Origin: Haemophilus seminalis
Lineage (GTDB): Bacteria; Pseudomonadota; Gammaproteobacteria; Enterobacterales; Pasteurellaceae
Assembly (NCBI RefSeq): GCF_006384255.1
Contig: NZ_VCED01000002.1
Coordinates: 62,001 to 126,000 of the forward strand
DNA: 64,000 bases
Reading direction: 5' to 3'
A program made the position numbers and the translations under genes. Each line of letters opens with the position of its first letter. Position 1 is the stretch's first letter. The notes below the pieces were generated by a model, which was not told the DNA's origin, ran no database searches, and saw only the letters and a program-made list of their open reading frames with translations. This document shows, in pieces, positions 8,342-16,264 of the stretch.

Positions 8342-9356
8342 AACAGTATTATTAAATAAAAATTGTATATACAGATGTAATAATTTTATATATGTAGGTA
8401 AATTCAAAGATAAACCTCTATATATGGGAATAGATAAATTATCTTTCATTTCATACATAGATAATGAAATAGAATATAAGAATATCTGTGATAGATTTAA
8501 TTTTTTAAGAAAAGAAATATCATCAAATTATAAAATTGAGAATGTAAAGGATAAACATTATAAATACAGTATGAAAATTATAGAAATTAATAATCCAGAA
8601 TTTTATATAGTCATATCTTATTTATTTTTGAGTAATAAAAAAATTTATGGCATTAGATTTGAGTTATCACCACAATATGGAAATGTAGATTCAATTTATA
8701 ATTTTGTAAAATGGTTAATAGATTGCATTGGAAAAAATATAGTTAATAAGTTATTATCAAAAAGCAGAATAACAAGAATAGATATTACTGTTGATATACA
8801 TGGCAATAGTTTTATTTCTAACTATTATTTTTCCATACCAAAATCAAGAAAAGGAATAAGATTTATACATAATAAAGATGATTGTAAAAATAATTATAGT
8901 GTAGGATCAAAACGCTCAGAATTTTACTTGTTAGTATATGAAAAAGCTAAATTATACGAGGATATTAAGGTTGAGGATGATGATATAATTTCTGTAAAAG
9001 AAAACGATATAGATAAACGAATAACAAGATTAGAACTTAGAATAAAACCAAAGGAGTTTTTTTCGCTTTTATCAATATCTAATCTAAAAAACCCATTTAA
9101 TAAAGTGGATATTTATAGTAAGAAATATGTAAAATCTAGATTTAGAGATTTTTTACCTTTCTTAGAGCAAGAAAAGAGTCTCCCAAGAGCTATAGATTGT
9201 TATTTAGATACTATGAATGGTTCATCTAAATATTGGAGACATAAGATCAATGAAACTATGGAATATTGTAAAAGTAAATATATCCTTGATATAGATTGGG
9301 GGAAATGGCAAGATATAACTAGAATTATTGAACCATTTATTCACCCTCTAGAATAG
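8334..9356 (+). CDS. Rep_trans-like replication initiator / relaxase-like protein
   Basis: The 340-residue protein is very AT-biased in codon use (many ATA, AGA and AAA codons), unlike the chromosomal genes. Three spaced segments resemble the Rep_trans / phage replication initiation factor family: ITRIDITVDIHG (core beta strand with acidic residues), SEFYLLVYEKAK (where family members have an RxYDK-type segment with the nicking tyrosine region), and ITRLELRIKP. These proteins nick one strand to start rolling-circle replication or mobilisation. ATG 8334 has GGAGG eight bases upstream, better than the in-frame ATG at 8319. The pairing with AlpA-like and FtsK-like genes supports a replicating or mobilisable element. 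Confidence 0.6.
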   Translation: MNKTVLLNKNCIYRCNNFIYVGKFKDKPLYMGIDKLSFISYIDNEIEYKNICDRFNFLRKEISSNYKIENVKDKHYKYSMKIIEINNPEFYIVISYLFLSNKKIYGIRFELSPQYGNVDSIYNFVKWLIDCIGKNIVNKLLSKSRITRIDITVDIHGNSFISNYYFSIPKSRKGIRFIHNKDDCKNNYSVGSKRSEFYLLVYEKAKLYEDIKVEDDDIISVKENDIDKRITRLELRIKPKEFFSLLSISNLKNPFNKVDIYSKKYVKSRFRDFLPFLEQEKSLPRAIDCYLDTMNGSSKYWRHKINETMEYCKSKYILDIDWGKWQDITRIIEPFIHPLE

Positions 9357-9373
9357 TCTCATTTCTTAGCAAT

Positions 9374-9409
9374 AAAAGCTACATAAGTGTAGGTTATTAT
9401 GTAGCTTTT
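9374..9409 (+). terminator. Terminator after the Rep-like gene
   Basis: A 13-bp perfect stem (9374-9386 with 9397-9409, AAAAGCTACATAA and its complement) with a 10-nt loop lies 18 bp after the stop codon and is A/T-flanked on both sides. Confidence 0.85.
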
Positions 9410-9453
9410 ACTTTTCAAAACGTGCGAACCCTTGTAAATAAACAAACATAGCC

Positions 9454-9498
9454 TTATGCATCAGGCGTATGTTGTTGAAATGTTTCTCCGGAAAACAT
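9454..9498 (-). pseudogene. Displaced 5' end of mutS at the right element end (attR)
   Basis: Read on the minus strand from ATG 9498, this encodes [14 protein letters not shown] and a stop. Intact MutS begins [14 protein letters not shown]. The shared FQQHTP codons contain the 14-bp core repeat at 9464-9477. This is the counterpart of the mutS start left beyond the insertion and marks the right end of the element next to the tRNA-Sec gene. Confidence 0.75.
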
Positions 9499-9556
9499 GG
9501 GGCTACCTACTTGTAAGATGAGATATTTAAGTGAATCTATGCGGATTTATATAGAT

Positions 9557-9651
9557 TGGCGGAAGGTCATGGGAGTTGAACCCACCCGGGAACGCTGGCG
9601 TCCCCAACAGGATTTGAAGTCCTGCCACCTCACCGGAGATGACGACCTTCC
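9557..9651 (-). tRNA. selC: Selenocysteine tRNA (anticodon TCA)
   Basis: The 95-nt minus-strand gene has the long tRNA-Sec form: an 8-bp acceptor stem (GGAAGGTC / GACCTTCC), D-arm, anticodon TCA (complement of 9615-9617) in the loop GACTTCAAATC, a long variable arm, a T-arm with GGGTTCAACTCC, discriminator G and an encoded CCA (9557-9559). It delivers selenocysteine at UGA with SelB. It faces away from selA, 70 bp further on. The integrated element ends about 60 bp outside the tRNA and does not damage it. Confidence 0.97.
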
Positions 9652-9721
9652 GTGGTTGAAATTGAGGTTACTTTAGCGTAAATTAATCGGCAATTCAACG
9701 TTATTTTAAACGGATTCAAAA

Positions 9722-11107
9722 ATGACCGCACTTTTTCAACAACTTCCTTCCGTTGATAAAATTCTCAAAACACCTCAAGGATTACAACTCATTACCGAAT
9801 TTGGTCACACAGCAGTCGTGGCAACATGTCGAGAATTATTAACACAAGCTCGTCAATTTATTCAAAAAAATAATCAACTTCCTGAATATTTTTCTAATTT
9901 TGACCGCACTTTTGTAGAAATTCATTCTCGCCTACAAAGACAGAACCAAGTACAAATCAAAGCGGTGCATAATCTGACTGGCACGGTGTTACACACAAAT
10001 CTTGGACGGGCACTTTGGTCTGAAGCAGCACAACAGGCAGCGCTTTCTGCGATGCAAAAAAATGTTTCGCTTGAATATGATTTAGATGAAGGTAAGCGTA
10101 GTCATCGCGATAATTACATCAGTGAATTATTATGCAAACTCACAGGTGCTGAAGCAGCCTGTATAGTGAATAACAACGCCGCTGCGGTATTGTTAATGCT
10201 GGCAACCTTTGCTCAAGGTAAAGAAGTTATTATTTCTCGTGGCGAATTAATTGAAATCGGCGGTGCATTTCGTATTCCAGATATTATGGAGCAAGCTGGA
10301 TGCCATTTAGTGGAAGTGGGCACCACTAATCGTACTCACCTGAAAGATTATCGTAATGCTATCACTGAAAATACGGCTTTTTTAATGAAAGTGCATAGCA
10401 GCAATTATCAAATTTGTGGTTTTACCTCTTCAGTTTCAGAAGAAGAGCTTGCGGAATTAGGCCGAGAAATGAAGGTACCCGTAGTAACGGATTTAGGCAG
10501 TGGTGCGTTAGTTGATTTAAGCCAATATGGCTTGCCAAAAGAACCGACCGTGCAAGAAAAAGTTGCCCAAGGTGTAGATTTGGTCTCTTTCTCTGGCGAT
10601 AAATTGCTTGGCGGTGTGCAAGCAGGCATTATTGTGGGTAAAAAAGAATGGATCGAACAATTACAAGCCCATCCTCTCAAGCGTGCATTACGTTGCGATA
10701 AAGTCATTTTAGCCGGCTTAGAAGCCACATTACGTTTATATTTAAATCCTGAAAAATTAACTGAAAAATTACCAACTCTGCGCTTACTCACGCAGCCATT
10801 AGAACAACTCAAAATAAATGCTACGCGTCTCAAAGAGCGGTTAGAATCTCGCTTAAATTCACAATTTGAGATTCAAATTGAAGATAGCCAAGCACAAATC
10901 GGTAGTGGATCACAACCGATGGAAAGAATCCCTTCTGTGGCTGTCACTATTGCAGAAAAAACAAACGTAAAACTTTCCGTACTTTCAGCTCGTTTTAAAC
11001 AACTTTCTCAACCTATTATTGGGCGAATGGAAAACGGAAAAATTTGGCTAGATTTACGTAGCCTTGCGGATATTGAAACATTATTAAATACATTGGATGA
11101 ACTATGA
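9722..11107 (+). CDS. selA: L-seryl-tRNA(Sec) selenium transferase
   Basis: SelA converts seryl-tRNA(Sec) to selenocysteyl-tRNA(Sec) using selenophosphate and pyridoxal phosphate. The 461-residue protein is full length. The PLP lysine lies in [14 protein letters not shown] (around residue 295), and the N-terminal and glycine-rich cofactor segments ([23 protein letters not shown]) are present. Codons 2-5 (ACCGCACTT at 9725-9733) are an exact uptake signal, so the start of the protein is shaped by it. Its end overlaps selB by 4 bp (ATGA), giving a coupled operon. selD, which makes selenophosphate, is not in the window. Confidence 0.98.
   Translation: MTALFQQLPSVDKILKTPQGLQLITEFGHTAVVATCRELLTQARQFIQKNNQLPEYFSNFDRTFVEIHSRLQRQNQVQIKAVHNLTGTVLHTNLGRALWSEAAQQAALSAMQKNVSLEYDLDEGKRSHRDNYISELLCKLTGAEAACIVNNNAAAVLLMLATFAQGKEVIISRGELIEIGGAFRIPDIMEQAGCHLVEVGTTNRTHLKDYRNAITENTAFLMKVHSSNYQICGFTSSVSEEELAELGREMKVPVVTDLGSGALVDLSQYGLPKEPTVQEKVAQGVDLVSFSGDKLLGGVQAGIIVGKKEWIEQLQAHPLKRALRCDKVILAGLEATLRLYLNPEKLTEKLPTLRLLTQPLEQLKINATRLKERLESRLNSQFEIQIEDSQAQIGSGSQPMERIPSVAVTIAEKTNVKLSVLSARFKQLSQPIIGRMENGKIWLDLRSLADIETLLNTLDEL
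9725..9733 (-). repeat. DNA uptake signal sequence inside the selA start
   Basis: This is an exact ACCGCACTT (reverse of AAGTGCGGT). Further exact copies include 9903-9911, 12014-12022, 15388-15396 and 16517-16525, and many more occur across the window, several as inverted pairs acting as terminators. This repeat is the hallmark of natural transformation in Haemophilus. Confidence 0.9.
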
Positions 11108-12963
11108 TTATTGTTACTTCAGGTCACGTTGATCACGGCAAAACAGCATTATTAAAAGCATTAACTGGCACAAGTACCGCCCATTTACCAGAAGAAAAAA
11201 AACGCGGAATGACCATTGATTTGGGATATGCCTATCTGCCTTTAGAAAACAAAGTTCTAGGCTTTATTGATGTACCTGGGCACGAGAAATTCTTGTCAAA
11301 TATGCTGGCGGGCTTAGGTGGCGTGCATTATGCAATGTTAATTGTCGCTGCGGATGAAGGCGTTGCAGCGCAAACAAAAGAACATTTAGCGATATTACGC
11401 CAGCTTCAATTCCACGAAATTATTGTTGTCATCACAAAAGCAGATCGTACAAATTCAGAGCAAATTGAATCGTTAATCCAAGCAATTAAACAAGATTATA
11501 GTTTTTTACGCGATGCTAACTACTTCGTTACCTCAGCAGAAACAGGACAAGGCATCAGTGAATTGCGTCATTACTTAGCTAATCTACCTGAATTAGCTGA
11601 TACCCTGAAACCATTCCGCTACGCAATAGACCGAGTATTCAGCGTAAAAGGGGCGGGTACTGTAGTGACAGGCACATCCTTTTCAGGAACAGTGAAAGTC
11701 AACGATGAAATTTACCTTTCCACAGGACAGAAAGTTCGTATAAAAGCGATTCACGCGCAAAATACATCAAGCGAACAAGGTATTGCGGGGCAACGTTTAG
11801 CGCTAAATTTAAATGCTGATTTAGACCGCACACCAATGAAACGAGGTGATTGGTTATTGCAGAATGAGCCACTTCCACCAACAGATCGCATCAGTGTACA
11901 AATTTTGGCTGAAGTACCATTAAATGAAAGCCAACCTGTGCATATTTATCACGGAGCGAGTCGCACTACGGGTAAGCTCACCTTATTACAAGGAAAAAAT
12001 GCCGCTAAAAATGACCGCACTTTGGCTGAAATCATATTAGATTCACCTTTATTCTTGGCTTTCGGAGACAAACTTATTTTACGCAGTGGTGATGCTAAAT
12101 CGTTAATTGCAGGTGCGCGCATATTAGAAATTGATTCACCCAAACGCCATAAACGAACAGAGGGTCGATTAAGCTTCTTGGCAAATTTAGCGCTTGCTGA
12201 AAATACAGCCCAACGAATTGCATTCATCCTTCAACATAATGCAATATCAGCTCATAAACTGATGTGGATAGAACAACTCACAAATAAACAACTAGATTAT
12301 GCACTTACCGAACGTAGCGCTGTTCGCTATCAAGATTGGTGCTTTAATACAAACTACAAAAAAGAAAAAATACAACTAATTTTAACCGCACTTAATACCT
12401 ATCACGAGCAACATAATGATCAACTTGGTGTAAGCAAAGCTCGTCTCTACCGAATGGCCGCTTTAAACCAGCCTGAAAACTTGATCAATCATTTTATTGA
12501 TGAAATGCTTGATGATGGACGATTACAACAAACGCGTGGCTGGATTCATCTACCAGAGCATAAAATTCAGTTTAATACTGAAGAAAAATCACGTTGGACA
12601 GATGTATTAAACGAGTTTGAAAAAGCAAACGGTCAAGCAATTTGGGTACGAGATATGGCGAATGCGCTCGCTATTGATGAATCAATTATGCGTAATTTTA
12701 TGTATAAAGCAGGGAAACTGGGTTACCTCACGCCAATCGTGAAAGATAGATTTTTCTTAACTGAAACCATCTATACTTATGCAAGACTCATCAAACAAAT
12801 CGCAGAAGAAAAGGGAAAAGTATCCGTAAATGAAGTACGTGATAAATTGAATTTCGGGCGCAAACTTACCGTTCAACTGATGGAATATTTCGATAGAATG
12901 GGTTTTTTACGTCGCAGAGGAAACGATCATATCCTACGCGATAAAAACGTTTTTGATTTATAA
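11104..12963 (+). CDS. selB: Selenocysteine-specific elongation factor SelB
   Basis: SelB is a GTPase that carries Sec-tRNA to the ribosome at UGA codons followed by a SECIS hairpin. The 619-residue protein has an EF-Tu-like domain ([14 protein letters not shown] at 7-20, [15 protein letters not shown]), beta-barrel domains, and a C-terminal half of winged-helix repeats ending in the SECIS-binding domain ([24 protein letters not shown]). It is translationally coupled to selA. No selenoprotein gene lies in the window. Nothing convincing follows for the next 250 bp up to an insertion sequence. Confidence 0.98.
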   Translation: MIIVTSGHVDHGKTALLKALTGTSTAHLPEEKKRGMTIDLGYAYLPLENKVLGFIDVPGHEKFLSNMLAGLGGVHYAMLIVAADEGVAAQTKEHLAILRQLQFHEIIVVITKADRTNSEQIESLIQAIKQDYSFLRDANYFVTSAETGQGISELRHYLANLPELADTLKPFRYAIDRVFSVKGAGTVVTGTSFSGTVKVNDEIYLSTGQKVRIKAIHAQNTSSEQGIAGQRLALNLNADLDRTPMKRGDWLLQNEPLPPTDRISVQILAEVPLNESQPVHIYHGASRTTGKLTLLQGKNAAKNDRTLAEIILDSPLFLAFGDKLILRSGDAKSLIAGARILEIDSPKRHKRTEGRLSFLANLALAENTAQRIAFILQHNAISAHKLMWIEQLTNKQLDYALTERSAVRYQDWCFNTNYKKEKIQLILTALNTYHEQHNDQLGVSKARLYRMAALNQPENLINHFIDEMLDDGRLQQTRGWIHLPEHKIQFNTEEKSRWTDVLNEFEKANGQAIWVRDMANALAIDESIMRNFMYKAGKLGYLTPIVKDRFFLTETIYTYARLIKQIAEEKGKVSVNEVRDKLNFGRKLTVQLMEYFDRMGFLRRRGNDHILRDKNVFDL

Positions 12964-13247
12964 GGAAACATTTTACTGATATATAACTAACTTCAATGAA
13001 GTAAATAACCAAGTGAAGAGCTCGAACAATACAAAGTGTAATTGCTCCCATACAACGTGTGTAAAAATACTTTATCAGTTCTTCACTGACGTAAATCAAA
13101 TGCACGATGCGTTATTGAATAAAATCTGGCGCAACTTGTGTATTTACCAACTTCCCAAATACTGGCGTTGAGTTTTTGGAAAAACAAAAATAATACGTAA
13201 GTAAAAGTAATAAAAGTGATCTGCTCCCCAAAAGTTGGACAGGTTAG

Positions 13248-14054
13248 TTAACTTAAATATTGAGCTCTGTATTGTACTGGGCTCAATCCTTTGAAACCAA
13301 GTTTAATTCGTTTTTGGTTGTAATACACTAAATATTCTTCAATTTCAGCCTGTAATTCAGCAATTGAATGATAAGTCCGTGAGTAAAAACACTCTGATTT
13401 TAATATCGCAAAAAAAATTTCAATCATTACATTATCGTAGCAATTTCCTCGGCGACTCATACTTTGCACCGCTTTACCCTCCAACATTTTCCCCCATTCC
13501 GCCGTGCCATACAATACACCTTGGTCGCTATGAATAATTTGGCATTCTGTCGGTTTAAGCCGACTAAGTCCTTGTGCTAACATCTTTTTCACCAATGAAA
13601 ATTTGGGGCGTGTTGAAAAGTTATAGGCAATAATTTCTCGGTTAGCCAAGTCCATCAACGGTGAAAAATAAAGCTTTTCTTGCCCAACATGAAATTCCGT
13701 TACATCCGTTACCCATTTTTGATTGAGTGCTGTTGCTGTAAAATCATGATTCAGCAAATTCGGGGCAATATGCGATGTTTTTCCACGTTTTCCATGTCTT
13801 TTTTTGCGTAAAATGGAATGAATACTTAACTCGTTCATCAGCTTTAACACCGTTTTATGATTCAAATTAAAACCCATTTGGCGTAATTTAAACGTCATGG
13901 GGCGATAACTATCTCGTTTTCTGTTCTTTTTATACAGCGATAAGATAGCCTCTTTTACCTCGTGATAATTTCGCTTAATCTCTTTATAGTAAAAGCTTGA
14001 GCGAGGCATTTTAGCTACATGAAGTAAATCATTTAACGCGTGGTCCGGCTTCAA
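13248..14054 (-). CDS. IS3-family transposase OrfB (integrase core)
   Basis: The 268-residue protein is the catalytic half of an IS3/IS150-like transposase. It contains an HTH_21-like N-terminal segment and an rve core: WVTDVTEFHVG (first Asp), IHSDQGVLYG (second Asp), and FFAILKSECFY, which carries the DDE glutamate. It also has the usual C-terminal YYNQKRIKLGFKGLSPVQYR. In active elements it is made as an OrfAB fusion by frameshifting. It overlaps the end of orfA by 4 bp. Because orfA is damaged, OrfB here may have lost its DNA-binding partner. Confidence 0.92.
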   Translation of the reverse strand: MKPDHALNDLLHVAKMPRSSFYYKEIKRNYHEVKEAILSLYKKNRKRDSYRPMTFKLRQMGFNLNHKTVLKLMNELSIHSILRKKRHGKRGKTSHIAPNLLNHDFTATALNQKWVTDVTEFHVGQEKLYFSPLMDLANREIIAYNFSTRPKFSLVKKMLAQGLSRLKPTECQIIHSDQGVLYGTAEWGKMLEGKAVQSMSRRGNCYDNVMIEIFFAILKSECFYSRTYHSIAELQAEIEEYLVYYNQKRIKLGFKGLSPVQYRAQYLS

Positions 14055-14421
14055 TCTTTCAATGATTTTTCTTTTTTCTGTCGTTGTTTTTGACGGTCGA
14101 GCTTCTCCAACTCCTTTAGGTAAGCAATCTCCGCTCGAGCCAAGGCGAGTTCTCGCTGCAGCTTTTTAAACGCTTTAGGTGAAAAGTCTGTGGTTTCTGG
14201 AATTTCAATGTCTTTCTTTTTCATTTTTGGCTTCACTATTTTCGGTGTTTGAAGGGGTGTATAAGGCGAACGCCATCAAGCCCTCTTTCCCGAAATGCTT
14301 TTAGTCAATAAATAACGAGAGCGTGGGAAATTTGATGAAGTTTAGCCACCTCACGGATACCATAATCCTGTTCGGTAACGAGTTTGATAATTTTCAAACG
14401 AAATTGATAAGAGTAGGACAT
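14051..14421 (-). pseudogene. IS3-family OrfA, degenerate
   Basis: From ATG 14421 the frame reads MSYSYQFRLKIIKLVTEQ and a helix-turn-helix. It meets TGA where a tryptophan is expected (VIY-stop-LKAFRERGLDGV), then a second stop. The C-terminal coiled coil (KAFKKLQRELALARAEIAYLKELEKLD) continues in another frame from 14236 to 14051. One nonsense change and one frameshift therefore separate it from a working orfA. Confidence 0.85.
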
Positions 14422-14468
14422 AACCTGCACCTCAAATTAGGTGTCCAGGTTTTGGGGTGCAGCTCAAC

Positions 14469-14511
14469 AAGCGGTTCAATTTGGTAAAAGTTTTACCATT
14501 TTGAACCGCTT
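14469..14511 (-). terminator. Terminator of the cupin gene
   Basis: The outer stem AAGCGGTTCAA (14469-14479) pairs with 14501-14511. It encloses a second perfect stem, GGTAAAA / TTTTACC (14483-14497). It lies just downstream of the minus-strand stop at 14521, with A/T-rich sequence after it. Confidence 0.75.
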
Positions 14512-14520
14512 TTGCTTTAA

Positions 14521-14901
14521 TTAGTGTTTGTGATCGTGATGATGCTTATGTGGGGCATCATCTACCTCAACTAATGTCACCATAATGACTGAGTCCTCCG
14601 CAGCTTCGCCTTGAATAAAGTATTTTCCATCAAAGTTAAGCACTTGCCCTACGTTGATTTCATGTTTTTCATTGTCATTCAATACCACATTCATTTTTCC
14701 GCTTAGTACGGTAAAAATCACACTATCGCCTTCGTGGTTATGACGTTTTAGTTGCTCTCCTTTCTTCAAAGCTTTTTTCACCACGGTAAACTGTTCCGTT
14801 TGCATAATTTTACCGAAGCCATCTTTTACTACACCAATATCTGCTTGTGCAATAGAGGCAATACCAAAGCTGAGTAATGAGGCTAATAACACTTTTTTCA
14901 T
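14521..14901 (-). CDS. Exported cupin-domain protein with histidine-rich tail
   Basis: From ATG 14901 (AAGGAGAC ribosome binding site) the protein is 126 residues. It has a signal peptide MKKVLLASLLSFGIASIAQA, a single small cupin domain (KKGEQLKRHNHEGDSVIFTVLSGKMNVVLND, then GQVLNFDGKYFIQGEA), and ends in HKHHHDHKH. Cupin histidines at RHNHEGD and the tail both suggest metal binding in the periplasm. The longer frame to 14958 adds a basic leader with no ribosome binding site and is not preferred. Its exact substrate is unknown. Confidence 0.8.
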   Translation of the reverse strand: MKKVLLASLLSFGIASIAQADIGVVKDGFGKIMQTEQFTVVKKALKKGEQLKRHNHEGDSVIFTVLSGKMNVVLNDNEKHEINVGQVLNFDGKYFIQGEAAEDSVIMVTLVEVDDAPHKHHHDHKH

Positions 14902-15014
14902 AACAAGTCTCCTTCTGTGTTTTGAATTAGATGTCCTAATTCTGACACTTTTACTCAACTATTTCAATGCAAATTATTCTCAAATACAAAAAGCATCACA
15001 AAAATAACTCTTTA

Positions 15015-15178
15015 TTACACTTTTTTTCTCAAATGATCCCCATCTGTTTTATGCAATTTCAATACGGTTAAAACAAGAATGATTGCAAAAATATATCCCG
15101 TTTCTAGATCAATAACTGGTCCTCCACTTGTTCCCTCATGAACCATTGTATCAAGTAAATCTAAAAATTCGCATCCAA
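15015..15178 (-). pseudogene. 3' remnant of a trypsin-like serine peptidase gene
   Basis: The minus-strand frame to the TAA at 15015 reads MVHEGTSGGPVIDLETGYIF and a short tail. GTSGGPVID matches the active-site serine segment of trypsin-like peptidases. No catalytic histidine or aspartate region lies upstream: the frame runs directly into the purL 3' fragment. The 5' part was lost at the breakpoint near 15160. Confidence 0.5.
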
Positions 15179-15420
15179 GCGCCATCTTCAGACTAATCTT
15201 CAGGATACCATGAGTTGCTCACGGCACGGAATACACGCTCAGGGTGTGGCATCATTGCAGCAATATGACCGTCCACTTTAGAAATCACGGTAATCCCTAA
15301 TGCCGAAGTATTTGGGTTGGCTGGGTAGGTTTCAGTTACATTTAAATGACAGTCGATATACTGCGCCACAATCAAGTTTTGGGCTTGAAGTGCGGTCAAA
15401 TTTTCAAAAGTTTTGAATTC
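15160..15420 (-). pseudogene. Duplicate of the purL 3' end
   Basis: These 261 bp match 16289-16549 of intact purL base for base in register, with scattered substitutions. They encode the final part of the amidotransferase domain ([17 protein letters not shown] and [18 protein letters not shown]). Tryptophan in WYPEDW is replaced by TAG, and the last codons are lost. It cannot be expressed as PurL. Confidence 0.95.
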
Positions 15421-15466
15421 AGTCTCCTTTCTTTGTTATTGGTTTGTATCTCTTAATAACAAAAAA

Positions 15467-15489
15467 GCTTGCTGTTTCTCCCAGCAAGC
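15467..15489 (-). terminator. Terminator of the RclC-like gene
   Basis: GCTTGCTG (15467-15474) pairs with CAGCAAGC (15482-15489), giving a minus-strand hairpin followed by six T residues, 18 bp after the stop at 15507. Confidence 0.85.
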
Positions 15490-15506
15490 CTTTTAAAATA
15501 ACGCAA

Positions 15507-16136
15507 TTAAGCAAATTGTTTTTTATTATTTAAATAGCGTTTCGCACATTCTGCTGCAGCAACTAAACCGCCTGCCATCATAATAATATCTTTAATCACG
15601 AGTCGGCCAGCACCTGAGAGATATGGGAAGCCATAATTAGGTGTTGGGAAGTCCCCGCCTAAATTCGGCACCCAGGTTTCTGGCGTAAATATTAGGAATG
15701 ACAGCGTGACTATCGACATACCAAACGTGAGTAAGCCTCCAAATAGTCCAAGTGTTGGAGACCAAATCCCCGCTAATACTAAAATACCAATGGTTACGAT
15801 CATCGCGCCAATAATATAAGAAGCTGTATAGGTACCATTAGCTTTATGCCACTCAATATTTTTTGCGACCATTTTGCCTTCAGGGTTTTTATATAAGGTA
15901 TATTCTTTTACTAAAACACCCTTATCATTTTCTACCATGTTCGCTCCATTTTTATAAAGGAAGCTTAAAAAAGGGCTATTTGACACAAAATGTGCGATAC
16001 CATCTGCCTCATATTGGCAAACTTTTAAGCCACCAATCCAGACCATCACTACACAAATAGCAATGCGGATCAAGTTAATAAATTGACGTTGCAATGGTGC
16101 AACAATATTAGCTAGTAATGTCACTAAACTACTCAT
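15507..16136 (-). CDS. RclC/YkgB-like inner membrane protein (DUF417)
   Basis: From ATG 16136 (GAGGAG ribosome binding site six bases upstream) the protein has 209 residues. It has four membrane segments and the family signatures IRIAICVVMVWIGGLKVCQYEADGI near the N-terminus and FPYLSGAGRLVIKDIIMMAGGL near the C-terminus. E. coli RclC is a membrane protein of the reactive-chlorine resistance operon; its biochemical activity is not well defined. No rclA, rclB or rclR lies nearby. The gene is between intact purL and the purL 3' remnant, so it came with the purL-containing cassette. Confidence 0.8.
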   Translation of the reverse strand: MSSLVTLLANIVAPLQRQFINLIRIAICVVMVWIGGLKVCQYEADGIAHFVSNSPFLSFLYKNGANMVENDKGVLVKEYTLYKNPEGKMVAKNIEWHKANGTYTASYIIGAMIVTIGILVLAGIWSPTLGLFGGLLTFGMSIVTLSFLIFTPETWVPNLGGDFPTPNYGFPYLSGAGRLVIKDIIMMAGGLVAAAECAKRYLNNKKQFA

Positions 16137-16203
16137 TAAGAACTCCTCATATAGTTCAATTGATATTACGGACAAAATATCCAAGCATTGTTCAGTATAA
16201 AAA

Positions 16204-16232
16204 AGAGATACTGACTCGCCCAGTATCTCTTA
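16204..16232 (-). terminator. purL terminator
   Basis: AAGAGATACTG (16204-16214) pairs perfectly with 16222-16232. On the minus strand it is followed by a T-run, 33 bp after the purL stop. Confidence 0.88.
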
Positions 16233-16264
16233 TTCTGTATTAATTTTCTGTGAGTAATTTCACA

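Larger units (their letters stand above)
13217..14466 (-). mobile_element. IS3-family insertion sequence
   Basis: The roughly 1,250-bp element has imperfect terminal inverted repeats beginning TGATCTGCTCCCCAAAAG on the left and, read inward from the right, TGAGCTGCACCCCAAAAC. Inside are a two-frame orfA/orfB transposase arrangement on the minus strand. I see no clear target duplication. A decayed relative with similar ends lies at 35469-36439. The orfA frame is broken, so the copy is probably no longer autonomous. Confidence 0.85.

Noticed and set aside
7066-9356. CRISPR-like array among the repeats of the mutS element
   Set aside because: The repeats are isolated palindromes, not regularly spaced copies with unique spacers.
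12964-13216. Short open stretch after selB, including a plus-strand frame with QMHDALLNKIW
   Set aside because: No start, no recognisable family and only about 250 bp before the IS. It may be a remnant, but this cannot be supported.
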